Source: JAWKOK01 sp963765875
Lineage (GTDB): Bacteria; Chloroflexota; Anaerolineae; Caldilineales; Caldilineaceae
Length of the DNA: 64,000 bases
Direction: 5' to 3'
Assembly: GCA_963765875.1 (NCBI GenBank)
Contig: CAVXYK010000006.1
Span: forward strand, 310,001-374,000
A program made the translations under genes and the position numbers. Under the pieces are notes generated by a model. It was not told the origin of the DNA, did no database searches, and saw only the letters and a program-made list of their open reading frames with translations. Below, piece by piece: positions 27,454-36,925 of this stretch; position 1 is the stretch's first letter; every line of letters begins with the position of its first letter.

Positions 27454-27550
27454 GTGACAAGGTGAGGGGGTGACAGGATGACAGGGTGGCAGAGTGACAA
27501 GGCGAGGGACTTCTCGATTGGTCATGCCAATCACCCCCTCACCTTGACAC
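27454..27550. repeat. Inverted repeat, GTGAGGGGGTGA type
   Basis: GTGACAAGGTGAGGGGGTGA at 27454-27473 pairs with TCACCCCCTCACCTTGACAC at 27531-27550 (one mismatch). The interval has more GTGACAGG and GGTGGCAGAGTGACAAGG half-repeats, and a further CACTCACCCCCTCACCC copy follows. It lies between two genes of one apparent operon. Confidence 0.7.
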
Positions 27551-27600
27551 CCACTCACCCCCTCACCCAACAACCTACCAAACGAGGAGAACCACTACCC

Positions 27601-28603
27601 ATGACCCAACCATTCCGCGGCGTGTTCACGATTCCCTTCACGCCGATTCACGAAAACCAGAGCGTAGACTGGCAAGGTCTGCGTCGTGTTGTGGACTTTT
27701 GCGTCGAGTGCGGCGCGCATGGCATTGTCTGGCCGGTCAACGCCAGCCAATTTGCCACGCTCACCGACGATGAGCGGCTGAAAGGCATGCAGATCGTGAC
27801 CGAACAGGTCGCCGGACGGATCCCGGTGGTGCTGGGCACGCAGGGCGTCTCCGCTGTGCATGCCGCCTTTCTCAGTCGGCACGCCCAGGCCGTCGGCGCC
27901 GATGCCGTCATGGCGATGGCCCCGTATGTGCAGCCGCTTGGCAACGATGATGCCATCATGCACTACTACCGGGCCATTGACGCCGAGGTAGACATGCCGA
28001 TCTTCGTCCAGAACCATACGCGCGGCAGCGTCCTGCCAGTGAAAACGTTGGCCCGTCTGGTCGATGAGGTCGAGCATGTGGAGTACATCAAGGAAGAGAC
28101 CTTCCCGGTAACCCACATGGTCACACAGGTTCAGGAGGCCTGCGGTCCCAAGCTGAAGGGCGTCTTTGGCGGGGCAGGCGGGCGCTATCTGCTGCTGGAG
28201 CACCCGCGCGGCGTGGCCGGCCAGATGCCCGGCTGCCACCTCACCGATGTGGTGGTTGGTCTCTGGAATGCGCTGGAGGCCGGCGACCGAGAGGAGGCAA
28301 AGCGGATCTTCAACGCTGCTGGGGCCGATCTTTGCGCTGGAGATGGTCAAAGGATCGACCTACGGCGAGGTACTGCGCCGGCGCGGCGTGATCGAGTTCT
28401 CCGGAGATCGCGCCGGCGGCGAGCATCTACATGACGAATACGACGCCGTCGCCCTGGACGAGATATTGGCCGACCTGGAGCCGCTATTTACATGGTCCGG
28501 CAGCAGACCGTTGATCAACAGCGGCATTGAGATACCATCTGCGCGCACGATCGTTTCCGGTGTCATCACGGATAGCGACGGCATCGCCCCTTTTGATCGG
28601 TAG
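27601..28603 (+). pseudogene. DHDPS/KDG-aldolase superfamily lyase with one frameshift
   Basis: Start ATG 27601 has GAGGAG about 9 nt upstream. The N-terminal 240 codons read as a dihydrodipicolinate-synthase/N-acetylneuraminate-lyase family barrel: the GIVWPVNASQF segment, PYVQPLGNDD, FVQNHTRG near residue 135 and the Schiff-base lysine in EYIKEETFP near 163. Near nt 28312-28325 the frame changes, and the matching C-terminus continues in the next frame (PIFALEMVKGSTYGEVLRRRGVI) to TAG at 28603. A single-base indel restores about 333 residues. It probably cleaves a 2-keto-3-deoxy acid made by the upstream dehydratase. A sequencing error is as likely as true decay. Confidence 0.8.
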
Positions 28604-29057
28604 GCCGACTTCTTATTCCCGGTTCCGACATTTTCTGTGGCTGCGATGCCCGGTCCGCCATAAATGGACAGAGCTATGGTACAGCGCCCCCTTCAGGGGG
28701 CTGATGGGTCGCTAAAGCCCCCTTTTGAAGGTTCAGAAATTAATCCGGCGACCGTAGGTGCGGTTTGTAACCCATAGGCATCAAGCTAAGCGTTATGTTA
28801 AATTCGTCATCGGTCTCAACCGGTGTGCAACAACGGCTGAAGCCGACGGCGACGCTAGACATAACGCTTAGCTTGACGCGCATGGGTTTGTAACCGCACG
28901 ACTCCCGAATCACTCAGGACTTCCGCAGCCTGTGCGGTTACAAACCGCACCTACATTATTACCAAAGTATTTGGTTAACCTTCAATAGGGGGTGCCGCTG
29001 GTTAGCCCGGCGGCTTAAGCCCCGGGCGGTCAGCGCAAACCGAAGAAAACGCCGGAA
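28604..29057. other. Intergenic region with small hairpins and an inverted-repeat element
   Basis: No gene was recognised. Besides the element at 28754-28954, there are GCCCCCTTCAGGGGGCTGA (28684-28702) and GGCTTAAGCCCCGGGC near 29013. These are short GC hairpins of a kind scattered through the window. Confidence 0.5.
28754..28954. repeat. MITE-like element with perfect 19-bp terminal inverted repeats
   Basis: GTAGGTGCGGTTTGTAACC at 28754-28772 is repeated in exact reverse complement at 28936-28954. Inside, TCAAGCTAAGCGTTATGT (28781-28798) pairs perfectly with its complement at 28859-28876, so the 201-bp unit has nested inverted repeats. It has no coding capacity. A partial relative (CCCATGGGCATCAAGCC, ATTATGTCTAG) lies near 12946-12977. 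No target-site duplication could be settled by eye. Confidence 0.8.
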
Positions 29058-30060
29058 CTAGGAATTTCCCTGCGTTGCAAAGAAATCCGATCCCGGCAAC
29101 GTATCGATGATCCGTTGAGAGATGGCGTCGTTGCGAGCAATACCGGCTTCGGCCAGAGCCAGCAGGACCACGCCGGCGGCCGGCTCAAGTTGGCTGCGCA
29201 GCGGACGAGCATTGGGCGCGGATTCCCGCCGCGCCGGCGATGATGGCATCGATCAGCAGTGGCGAAGGGTGGCGCAACATGCCACCGGTCAGCACAAGAT
29301 GATAGGCACGATCCGTGATGCCCACTTTGTCGGCTGCGATCTGTGCATAGCGTCCCAGTGCTTCACCCTGCTCAAGCACCAGATCGCGAGCAACAACGTC
29401 GCCCTCCTCTGCCAGGGTCAGCAGCTGCGCGGCAAACGTCGCGATCTCGGCCTGGGTTGGTCGACTGTCCCGCCGGGTCATACCATAGAGCAGCGCCTCC
29501 ACATCATGCGCGCCAAAGTGCTCCAGCGCGGCCTCGGTCAACGCCGTCTGGGGCGCAAGCCCCAACTCCGCGCCATAGACCGCCTTCAACACCAGCCCAC
29601 TCATCGAATGAGCCCCCTGCGACAGCTGCCAGAAGCCTGAATGCCATGTACGCCCCTCTGCTGAGCGGGCGCCGGTCGCCACGCCCGTGCCGACGGCAAT
29701 CACCACGCCCGTGCCGTCCGGCGAGCCGGCACAGAGCGCACCGATGGCATCATTGACCACTAGCAGATTGGCATCCAGCCCTTGCTCGGCCATCGCATTG
29801 CGCAGATAGGCGAAGTCATCCGGCCAGTCGGCCCCAGCCGCGCTGAGTACAACGCCATTCAGGGCGTCAGGACGTATCGAGGCATGGTTCAGTGCAATCT
29901 GGACAGCCGCAACAATGGCATCGACCGCCTCTTCCGGCGTTGGTGCGCCGTAGATATCGCCGCAACCGGTACGACCAACGCCGATGATCGAACCATCCTC
30001 CTGGGCGACGAGCGCAATCGTCTTGCTGTTGCCGGCATCGATGGCCAATAGCTGCGTCAC
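29058..30060 (-). pseudogene. BadF/BadG-type sugar kinase (N-acetylglucosamine kinase-like) with one frameshift
   Basis: GTG 30060 (GTGACGCAGCTA) overlaps the stop of nagB (GTGA) and places the ASKHA phosphate-1 motif AIDAGNSKT at the N-terminus, as in BadF/BadG family kinases. VVNDAIGAL and IAVGTGVATGAR are the next nucleotide-site segments, and LVLTGGMLRH marks the C-terminal half. Near nt 29220-29230 the frame shifts, and the tail continues in another frame (SAPNARPLRSQLEPAAGVVL, stop at 29058). One base change in length restores about 333 residues. Next to nagB, phosphorylation of N-acetylglucosamine or glucosamine is the likely role. Confidence 0.8.
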
Positions 30061-30800
30061 GTTTTGGGCCTTTCCTGCCAAGGCCACGCGGCGACATCGG
30101 CCAAGACGGTCACATTGGCAGCGGTCTGGAGAAACGAGGCCGGCACGTCAGGCGTAACCGGTCCCTCAACGGATCGGCGCAAGATCTCCTGCTTGTGTTC
30201 ACCTGAGACCAGCAGCAATGTACGCCGCGCGCCAAGCAACTGGGCCATGCCCGCGGTCAGCGCCCGGCGCGGCACCCGGTCGCGACCACCCCAGTAGGGC
30301 GCGTTGCTCTGGATACTGGCCTCGGTTAGGTCGATGAGCCGGGAAGGCGCATCCGCATCGACCGGCGGTTCGTTGAAGCCGAGATGGCCATTGGGGCCCA
30401 GCCCCAGTACCGACAGGTCGAAACCGCCGACAGCGGCCACGGCCTCGTCGTAGGCTCGACAGACTGCCTGCGGATCGTCGGCGTCGCCGGGCAGGCTGAC
30501 GACGTTCGCTGGATCGATCTGCAGCGGGGCCAGGAACGACTCATCCAGCCACCGGTAGAGCGAGCGCGGATCATCTCGGGTCAAGCCCAGGTAGGCATCG
30601 AGTTGGAAGATACGCAGCCGGCTTGGGTCAAATGTACCGGCCTGATAGCGGTCGACCAAGACGCGGTAGAGGCCCATGGGCGTGTTGCCGGTGGCCAACA
30701 CAGCCGATAGCGTAGGCTTGGCGGCGACAGCGTCCGCGACGTAGTCAGCAGCCATTTCGTTGAGCGTGTCATAGTCTGGCGCAACAAGCAGTTCGATCAT
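30057..30800 (-). CDS. nagB: Glucosamine-6-phosphate deaminase family protein
   Basis: ATG 30800 (MIELLVAPDYD) gives 247 residues with the NagB/6-phosphogluconolactonase fold. ATGNTPMGLY near residue 40 is the phosphate-binding loop. LGLGPNGHLGFNEP near residue 133 holds the conserved histidine, and AGMAQLLGAR lies further on. At FQLDAYLGL the usual LDEY glutamate is alanine, so activity should not be taken for granted. The family converts glucosamine-6-phosphate to fructose-6-phosphate and ammonia. The stop overlaps the start of the kinase gene (GTGA), so kinase and deaminase are co-translated. A GH4 glycosidase lies upstream on the same strand. Confidence 0.85.
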   Translation of the reverse strand: MIELLVAPDYDTLNEMAADYVADAVAAKPTLSAVLATGNTPMGLYRVLVDRYQAGTFDPSRLRIFQLDAYLGLTRDDPRSLYRWLDESFLAPLQIDPANVVSLPGDADDPQAVCRAYDEAVAAVGGFDLSVLGLGPNGHLGFNEPPVDADAPSRLIDLTEASIQSNAPYWGGRDRVPRRALTAGMAQLLGARRTLLLVSGEHKQEILRRSVEGPVTPDVPASFLQTAANVTVLADVAAWPWQERPKT

Positions 30801-30863
30801 TGTTGTTCTCCGGTGTGTCACCATGCCTCTTTGGGAACTCGAGGGGTTGACGGGGCCTCATCG

Positions 30864-30908
30864 CCTCACCCTGCCATGGCGCCTTTAGCACCATGGCGGT
30901 CCCTCTCC
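30864..30908. repeat. Left part of the CCTCACCCTGC multi-hairpin element
   Basis: CCTCACCCTGCCATGGCGC and, after a short loop, CATGGCGGTCCCTCT match the left half of the element at 45446-45543. The right half (GCAGGGTGAGG) is missing here. A second, different multi-hairpin element follows at 30980. Confidence 0.6.
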
Positions 30909-30979
30909 ACGAGTGGCTTACCTTAACCCGCAAATGGAAAGGCGATGTAAAGAGGCGTGGTGAACGGTCGAGAAGGAGA

Positions 30980-31098
30980 CCGCCATGGCATCAATGCCCT
31001 GGCAAACAGGCTGCGCCCCGTGAACGGGGCTGGCTCGCCGACAAAGCCCCATTTATGGGGCGCCTTTGTGACTAGCCAGGGCATTGATTCCTTGGCGG
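30980..31098. repeat. 119-bp structured element: long outer stem enclosing two hairpins
   Basis: The 24-nt arms 30980-31003 and 31075-31098 pair at 22 of 24 positions, with a perfect ATCAATGCCCTGGC core. Inside are two perfect hairpins with 2-nt loops: GCCCCGTGAACGGGGC (31015-31030) and GCCCCATTTATGGGGC (31046-31061); the second is extended by ACAAAG/CTTTGT. The result is a cruciform or three-way-junction shape. It lies between the GH4 gene and nagB. Confidence 0.8.
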
Positions 31099-31188
31099 CC
31101 GCTGTACCAAATGTTTCCAGGTGGACTGATTCCGAACTGCCAAAAAGATGTAGGTAAAGGTAAGACTCGTCCAGGCAACTTTCTTGCC

Positions 31189-32487
31189 TTACTTGAACAA
31201 CCGTTCCGGCAGGTAGGCGCTGTGGGCGGCAGCCATTTCATCGTAGAGTGTCTCGGCCAGTTTGAGCGAGAAGCAGAGCGGATGGCCGGCCAGCGCCTGG
31301 ATGGCCTGGCGTCGTCCGCCCGACCAGGCTGCTTCGGCAGCCAGCGCCTGATACTCACCCAGCATCTGCACGAGGCCGCGCACCGGCGACGGCAGTTGCA
31401 CCTGGGGCAGCCGCGTGATGCCACGGCGATCCACGTGGGCATAGACTTCGACCACGCGGTCGTCGGGGAAATCGGCCAGTGCGCCACGATTGGGCACGTT
31501 GACCGGCCAGACCTCGCCGCGGTCGTTGTAGATGGCGTCCATGACGTCAATGGCCAGTTCCAGCTCGTGGATGCCGCCGCGCGAGCGCTCGGCGTCGAGC
31601 AGCGGCGCATCACTGGCCGCCTGCTCGCGATAGTGCTGCCAGTAGTCGGGCACATTGGCCAGGATGTCCTCTGCACGCGTGGTTCCCTTGGCCTGGAGCT
31701 CGGCCAGCACCTCATCCTTGAAATAGTAGTACTGGAAATAGGAGGCAGGCACCGATTCCATGGTCACTGCCAGTTTGAGCAGACGCAGCTGCGGGTCGTC
31801 GGCCGATGTCTCGCCGGCTTTGCGTGCATAGGCCTCGGCCAGCAGCGGCATCAGATCAGCCCCATCATACTCGTGGCGCACCGACCAACAGGCATGGTTC
31901 AGCCCGACCATGGTCACATCGGCCTTGTCCGGATCGAGATCAGCCGCGCGCAGCACCGGCGCGGGGAAGATGATCGGCCCTTCGCAGAGTGAAATGATGG
32001 GGATGTCGCTGTGGCGGCTGACCGCTTCCGAGACGATGTTGATGGGGTTGGTATAGTTGAAGAGGGTGGCGTTGGGACAGCGCTGCTCCATATCACGCAG
32101 AATGCCCTGCATGGCGTGGATCGAGCGCAGCGCCATGAAAAAGCCGCCCGGCCCCTGGGTCTCCTGGCCGATGACGCCATGGTTGAGCGGGATGATCTCG
32201 TCGAGATAGCGCGCTTCAAAGCCGCCGGGACGATAGCTGGTGAGCACGGCGTCGCAGTCGGTCAGCGCGGCGCTTCGATCGGTCGTGGCGTGGATGGTCA
32301 GGTCCAGCCCGGCGGCCTGGGCCATTCTGCGCGCCAACGTTTCGACCACGGTCAGTCGCTCTTGGTCGAGGTCTACGAGTACGATTTCCGAGCCGTCAAA
32401 GTTGGATCCCTGGTCGATAAACGAGGCCATGGTGCCTGGGGCCCGCGTGCTGCCGCCGCCGATGTAAGCCAGCTTGATGGATGCCAC
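31189..32487 (-). CDS. Family 4 glycoside hydrolase (NAD+/Mn2+-dependent)
   Basis: This 432-residue protein has the GH4 N-terminal NAD-binding motif LAYIGGGSTRAPG at residues 6-18. FNYTNPINIV near residue 143 and the metal-site cysteine in SLCEGPI near 167 follow, then VGLNHACWS with the metal-binding histidine near 194. The C-terminal NRGALADFPDDRVVEV segment is typical. GH4 enzymes cleave alpha- or beta-glycosides, often 6-phosphorylated, through a redox-assisted elimination mechanism. Specificity is unclear, because the usual CHS/CNV triplet is CEG. The gene lies downstream of a SARP regulator and upstream of nagB and the kinase on the same strand, so they may form one amino-sugar unit. 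Confidence 0.88.
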   Translation of the reverse strand: MASIKLAYIGGGSTRAPGTMASFIDQGSNFDGSEIVLVDLDQERLTVVETLARRMAQAAGLDLTIHATTDRSAALTDCDAVLTSYRPGGFEARYLDEIIPLNHGVIGQETQGPGGFFMALRSIHAMQGILRDMEQRCPNATLFNYTNPINIVSEAVSRHSDIPIISLCEGPIIFPAPVLRAADLDPDKADVTMVGLNHACWSVRHEYDGADLMPLLAEAYARKAGETSADDPQLRLLKLAVTMESVPASYFQYYYFKDEVLAELQAKGTTRAEDILANVPDYWQHYREQAASDAPLLDAERSRGGIHELELAIDVMDAIYNDRGEVWPVNVPNRGALADFPDDRVVEVYAHVDRRGITRLPQVQLPSPVRGLVQMLGEYQALAAEAAWSGGRRQAIQALAGHPLCFSLKLAETLYDEMAAAHSAYLPERLFK

Positions 32488-32654
32488 GTCAACTCCTTAC
32501 CTGCAAAGACATTGTGGGATGCTCATTCAAACAACAGGTTCCAGCAGTTCGCGATTTGGCGCAAAACGAGATTCCTCGCTAATTTTTCACCATTGTAAAG
32601 CATTCGTGCAGACCCGCTCGGAATGACAATTCGTGAACTACTGGGCTTCAACCA

Positions 32655-35563
32655 TCACCATTCAACCAGCATCCAGATGGACGGGTTCAGATCCACGCCA
32701 TCGGTGCTGATCTCGGCAAAGATGCGGACCGCCTGTTTGACAAAGTCATTGGCAATGGCGTCATTGCCGAGCGCATGATGATAGTCAGCCAGATGGTTAT
32801 AGAGCGCCGCAGCTCGATGCCGATCGCCCAGGGCGAGACATGCGGCCAGGGCTTCGTCGGTCAGCGTGACGGCGCGTGCGCTTTCGCCGGCCGCGGCGTA
32901 GGCCATGGCCAGACTGTTGAGCGCAGCAATGCGCACCATGGCGTCTGATTCCGCGGTGAGATCCAAGCTGCGTTGCGCATGCGCGATGGCCTCCGTGTCT
33001 TGACCCGCATGTCTGGCCAGGATACTCAACACATTGTGAGCCTGGGCCAGGGGCGAGGAATCGTCGAGGCCGGCTCCTGCCTGCAGTGCATCCTGCGCCA
33101 GCCGCAATGCACGGTCGTGATCGCCGGCCTGCTCTGCCACAAGACTCCAACGCGCCAGAATCCGACACTCCCAAGCCTGAACCAGCGTTCCATCGTCCAG
33201 TGCCGCTTCATAGCTCCGCTGGGCCAGGTCCAGACGCCCCAAACGGTGATGCAGGTTGCCGAGTTTGCCCTCCAGCTGCGCGACCTGATCGGGCAGTGCG
33301 TGGGCGGCTGCCGTCTCGTAGTTGTTGCGCGCCTGCTCATATTCGCCCAGCAACGTCTGTAGGTCGCCCAGCCGCTCGTGGATGGCGCACAGATCGCCGG
33401 CCCCCAGGGCAAGCGCCGTCTCCAGATAGAGAATCGCCTCGCGATTGGCGTAGATGGAGGCGGCATGCTCGGCGGCCGTCACATAGGCCTCGATGGCCTC
33501 TTCGATCTGATCGCCTTGGGCACGGTGATGGGCCAGCAGCGGCATGAGCAGATGGGGATCGGCGCGCTCTCGACGTAGCGCGAGCGAAATTGCGTCTGCT
33601 GCGCGCCGATGGAGTAGGCGGCGACGCGCCCCGCTGACCTGTGTGTAGACTAGATCTCGCAGCTGATCGTGGTAGAAATCGTAGCCGGGCCAGTCGGTCT
33701 CGCGCACCAGACGATGGGCCAGGAGTTCTTCCAACGCGCCGACGCACTCGTCATCGCTGCGGCCGCTGACAATATGCAGCATCTCATAGTCAAACGAGCG
33801 ACCGATCACGGCGGCCGCGGCCAGCAGCTGCCGGCCAGTGTCGCTGACCAGATCCAGGCGAAATTGCAGCAGATCGCGGATGCCACTGGGCAGTTCCCAC
33901 TTTGTCTGCCGGATCAGTTCTGGACGGCGACGCAGAAGCTGAACATATTCCACGAGAAAGAGCGGAATGCCTGCCGACTCTTCCTGAAGACGCATACTCA
34001 GCCGATCGATGTCGACCGTCGGTGCGATGACCGCTTCGGCTACGATTGCCTGAACATGCGCCGGCGCCAGGCGCTCCAACACGATGTCCGTGCACAGCCC
34101 GCTGCGAAGGGCTTCGAGCCGAATGGTCCTGAGCAAACCCTGCTCGACAAACTCTTCCGTTCGCCATGCCAACACCAGGCAGAAGGCCTGGCCCGGAAGC
34201 CGTCGCGAAAGATAGCTGATAAGTTCAAGCGTGGCATTATCAGCCCAGTGAATGTTGTCAATCGCCACCACGGTCGGTTCTTCGCCTGCCGTCAATGCCG
34301 CCAGCACCTGTCCTACGGAATCGAAAAAACGTCCCTTGGCAGAGATGTTCTCGACGGCCGGCAGATCCGACAGGCCGGGCACAATTGAATCCAGTTCCGG
34401 CAGCAGTCTTCTAGCCTCAACGAGTGCAGCCATAGAGACATCGGCCAATTGAATCGCGACACTGGCCTGGGCCAGCCCATCGCGCAACAGCTCACGAACC
34501 GGCGCATAGGCCAGATCAGCTTCGCCGAAGAAACATTGAGCGCTCAGCGTGCGGCAACCCCGTTCTGTGGCGAGTTCCAGAAACCGTTCGACCAGGGCCG
34601 TCTTTCCGATGCCAGCCTCGCCTTCGATTATCACGAGGTGACCGTTGTTCGCGTCGGCCAGTGCCTTCTCCAGCGACAACCAGGCAGACTCCCGGCCAAC
34701 CAGATCCAGAGATGCCGGGATCGGGGATCGCCCCACGGGTTCTTCGTCCGCTTGCGCATGTGCCAGATTGCTGTACCGGCGTCGGGCTAGGCATTGGAAT
34801 GGCCCGGTTGGCGAAGATTGCTTCGTAGAGTTCGGTGGTCTCATCCAGCGGGGGCACGCCCAATTCCTCGTCGAGGATGCGCACGCACTCGCGATATTGG
34901 CGCAACGCTGCGTTGCGCTGGTCGGCCCATACAAAGAGACGCATCAGTTGGCGATGGGCGGCTTCATGCAACGGATCGGCGTGCAGGCGAAGTCGCGCCC
35001 GGTCGATGGCCAGGTCGAACTGACCATCGGCGGCCAGCGCAGAGACCAGGCGATCCAGCGCCTGCACGTAGGCACGACGCAGTTCCTCCGCAGTGAAGAA
35101 CTGCCAGTCGTCAAAATTGACGCTGTCGCGCAGCGAGAATCCGGCTAGAAAGTCGTCGCGATAGGCGTCGACGGCCCTGGTCAGCGGCACGATGCAACGA
35201 GCGCAGGCGGTGTCGGCGTCGTGTCCATGGGCAAGGCACTCGGCGAGTGAGCGATGAAAGGCGACGACATCGAGATCGACCTGCGCATCCTGTCGCAGTT
35301 CAACGCTTGTGCGCTCGATGGCAAGCCAGGGAGACATCGCGCTTTTGTTGAGGACGGAGAGCGTGCGCCGCAGTGCCGCCAATGCGCGCGGCTGATTCAA
35401 TTCGGGCCAGAGCAGCGCAGCCAGTGTATCGTCGGGCTTGGACGCCCGGGTTGAGCGCCAGGTAGGCGACCAGTGCGACGGCCTTGCGCGTATCGACCTG
35501 GATAGAGACGCCATCGACGGCGATGGCGGGCGCGCCCAGGAGTGAAATTGTCAACTCTTGCAT
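32655..35563 (-). pseudogene. SARP-type regulator with BTAD, AAA ATPase and TPR domains; two frameshifts
   Basis: The start at 35563 (MQELTISLLGAPAIAVDG) opens an AfsR/SARP-like winged-helix domain. Near 35440 the frame changes (NPG to DDTLAALLWPELN). The bacterial transcriptional activation domain follows (DDFLAGFSL, LHEAAHRQLMRL, EELGVPPLDETTELYEAI). Near 34780-34800 the frame changes again, into the ATPase domain (LVGRES, Walker A EGEAGIGKTALVERF, VVAIDNIHWAD) and a long TPR-rich C-terminus ending at 32655. Total length would be about 970 residues, normal for a large ATP-dependent LuxR/SARP activator. It may control the GH4-nagB-kinase genes downstream (inference). Confidence 0.75.
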
Positions 35564-35656
35564 ACAGACATCCGTGGTTTTGTGAAACGTCAGAAAGGGC
35601 TGCTCGCAGTATAAACAGGATCTGCATTTGAGAAAAGTAGTAGGCAGGACCGTTCC

Positions 35657-35701
35657 GTAACGGTTGCGGTAACGAACTCGCGACGGTCGTTGCGCTATAG
35701 T
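35657..35701 (+). promoter_or_regulatory. GTAACG direct-repeat promoter, copy A
   Basis: GTAACG at 35657-35662 and 35669-35674 (12 bp apart), CGAC at 35681-35684 and TATAGT at 35696-35701. No consensus -35 box is seen at the proper distance, so the repeats may bind an activator or an alternative sigma factor. The downstream gene starts at 35763. The same layout recurs at 43189 and 46125. Confidence 0.65.
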
Positions 35702-35762
35702 GACGGCAGCACGTCACGCTGCACCAACTGAGGACAGCACACAATCAGAAAAGGGAGAAACC

Positions 35763-36668
35763 ATGGAAATTCGACGATTGCTCTTTACATTTTGCATTCT
35801 ACTCACCGGCGTTGTATTGGCGGGCTGTGTCGCCCTAGAGCCGGCAGCCGCGGGCGGACCAGGGGATGAAAAAGCTGACGCCGCCGCGACCGCCGGCAAT
35901 GCGGCACCGACGGTCACCTTCACCGCAGCAAACTACGCCTTTGACGGCCCTGATTCGATCCCCGGTGGGCTAACCCGCATCGAGTTTGTCAATCCTGGCG
36001 AGCAGGAGCATTCACTTTGGCTCGTCAAGCTGGAAGACGGCAAGACCATGGAGGATGTGATGGGCATCTTCCAAACCTTCGAAACCGATCCGCAGATGCC
36101 AGATCGGTTGGGCTGGTATGGCGGCGTCAACGCAAAACCAGGACAGAGCAACGCCTATACGATCGATCTGGCGCCTGGGCTCTATACGATTTTTTCCTTT
36201 GGCGAAGACGGAGAAGGGGTCCCGGACCTGGTCAAAGGCATGACCACAGAACTCGAAGTCACAGAAGCTGTCGCATCTGGCGCTGAGCCACCCGAGGCTG
36301 ACATGCGCACCGAGTTGGTCGACTTCAGTTATGTCATGGAAGGGACGCCAGTCGCTGGACCCACTATCGTCGAAGTGACCAATTCCGGCATGGAACCCCA
36401 TGAAGTGGCCATGCTCAAACTCGATGACGGGATCAGCACCGAAGACGCCATGCAGTTCCTCATGGCCGGGGAAGAGGCGGGCGGACCCCCACCATTCATG
36501 TTCTTTGGGGGTATGGCACCCATAAATTCGGGCTTGACTGCCTGGTACGAGATTGATTTTGAGGAAGGCGACTATGGGTTCATCTGCTTCCTTCCCAGTC
36601 CGGACAGTGGCGGCGCCCCCCACTTCATGCTCGGTATGACAGCACAGGTGTCGGTGCCAGGCTCGTAA
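35763..36668 (+). CDS. Lipoprotein with two cupredoxin-like domains
   Basis: ATG 35763 has GGGAG 7 nt upstream. A lipobox (VVLAGC, cysteine near residue 22) anchors the 301-residue protein outside the membrane. Two homologous beta domains follow. The second keeps a full type-1 copper-like ligand set in order: His in EPHEVAML, Cys in FICFLPSP, His in PHFMLGM and the Met after it. The first has the His (QEHSLWLVKL) and a final GM, but the Cys and second His positions read IFSF and DLVKGM, so it should not bind copper in the same way. It may take part in extracytoplasmic electron transfer, with a dihaem cytochrome encoded next. Copy A of the GTAACG promoter drives it. Confidence 0.75.
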   Translation: MEIRRLLFTFCILLTGVVLAGCVALEPAAAGGPGDEKADAAATAGNAAPTVTFTAANYAFDGPDSIPGGLTRIEFVNPGEQEHSLWLVKLEDGKTMEDVMGIFQTFETDPQMPDRLGWYGGVNAKPGQSNAYTIDLAPGLYTIFSFGEDGEGVPDLVKGMTTELEVTEAVASGAEPPEADMRTELVDFSYVMEGTPVAGPTIVEVTNSGMEPHEVAMLKLDDGISTEDAMQFLMAGEEAGGPPPFMFFGGMAPINSGLTAWYEIDFEEGDYGFICFLPSPDSGGAPHFMLGMTAQVSVPGS

Positions 36669-36679
36669 AGAAGGGGCGT

Positions 36680-36708
36680 TTGCCCAGTCCTGGACAGATG
36701 GTTATAAT
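36680..36708 (+). promoter_or_regulatory. Sigma-70-type promoter
   Basis: TTGCCC at 36680-36685, a 17-bp spacer and TATAAT at 36703-36708. It lies 13 nt after the lipoprotein stop and about 210 nt before the cytochrome gene, giving a long leader that contains the hairpin at 36769-36799. Confidence 0.6.
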
Positions 36709-36768
36709 CGTCTCTCCACGCAGTGTATCAAACGTCGCAACCAAGGGCACTGTTTGCAGAATCGTACG

Positions 36769-36799
36769 GGCAGTAGCCGACACTGGATCGGCTACTGCC
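36769..36799 (+). promoter_or_regulatory. Strong hairpin in the cytochrome leader
   Basis: GGCAGTAGCCGA (36769-36780) and TCGGCTACTGCC (36788-36799) form a perfect 12-bp stem with a 7-nt loop. No U-run follows, so it looks more like a structured leader or RNA-stability element than a terminator. Confidence 0.5.
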
Positions 36800-36925
36800 T
36801 CATATCCATAAGATCACCCAACTTTCGGTTCCATTGCACAGGTTGCCCAAACTGTTCGGTTCTCGACAGAGGGTCGCTCGTCAATTGTATCAATCGGTTA
36901 TTGTATCGGTTCGAGGAGGTTTCAG

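Noticed and set aside
31084..31992. Forward open frame opposite the GH4 gene
   Set aside because: Shadow frame; the minus-strand GH4 has all family motifs.
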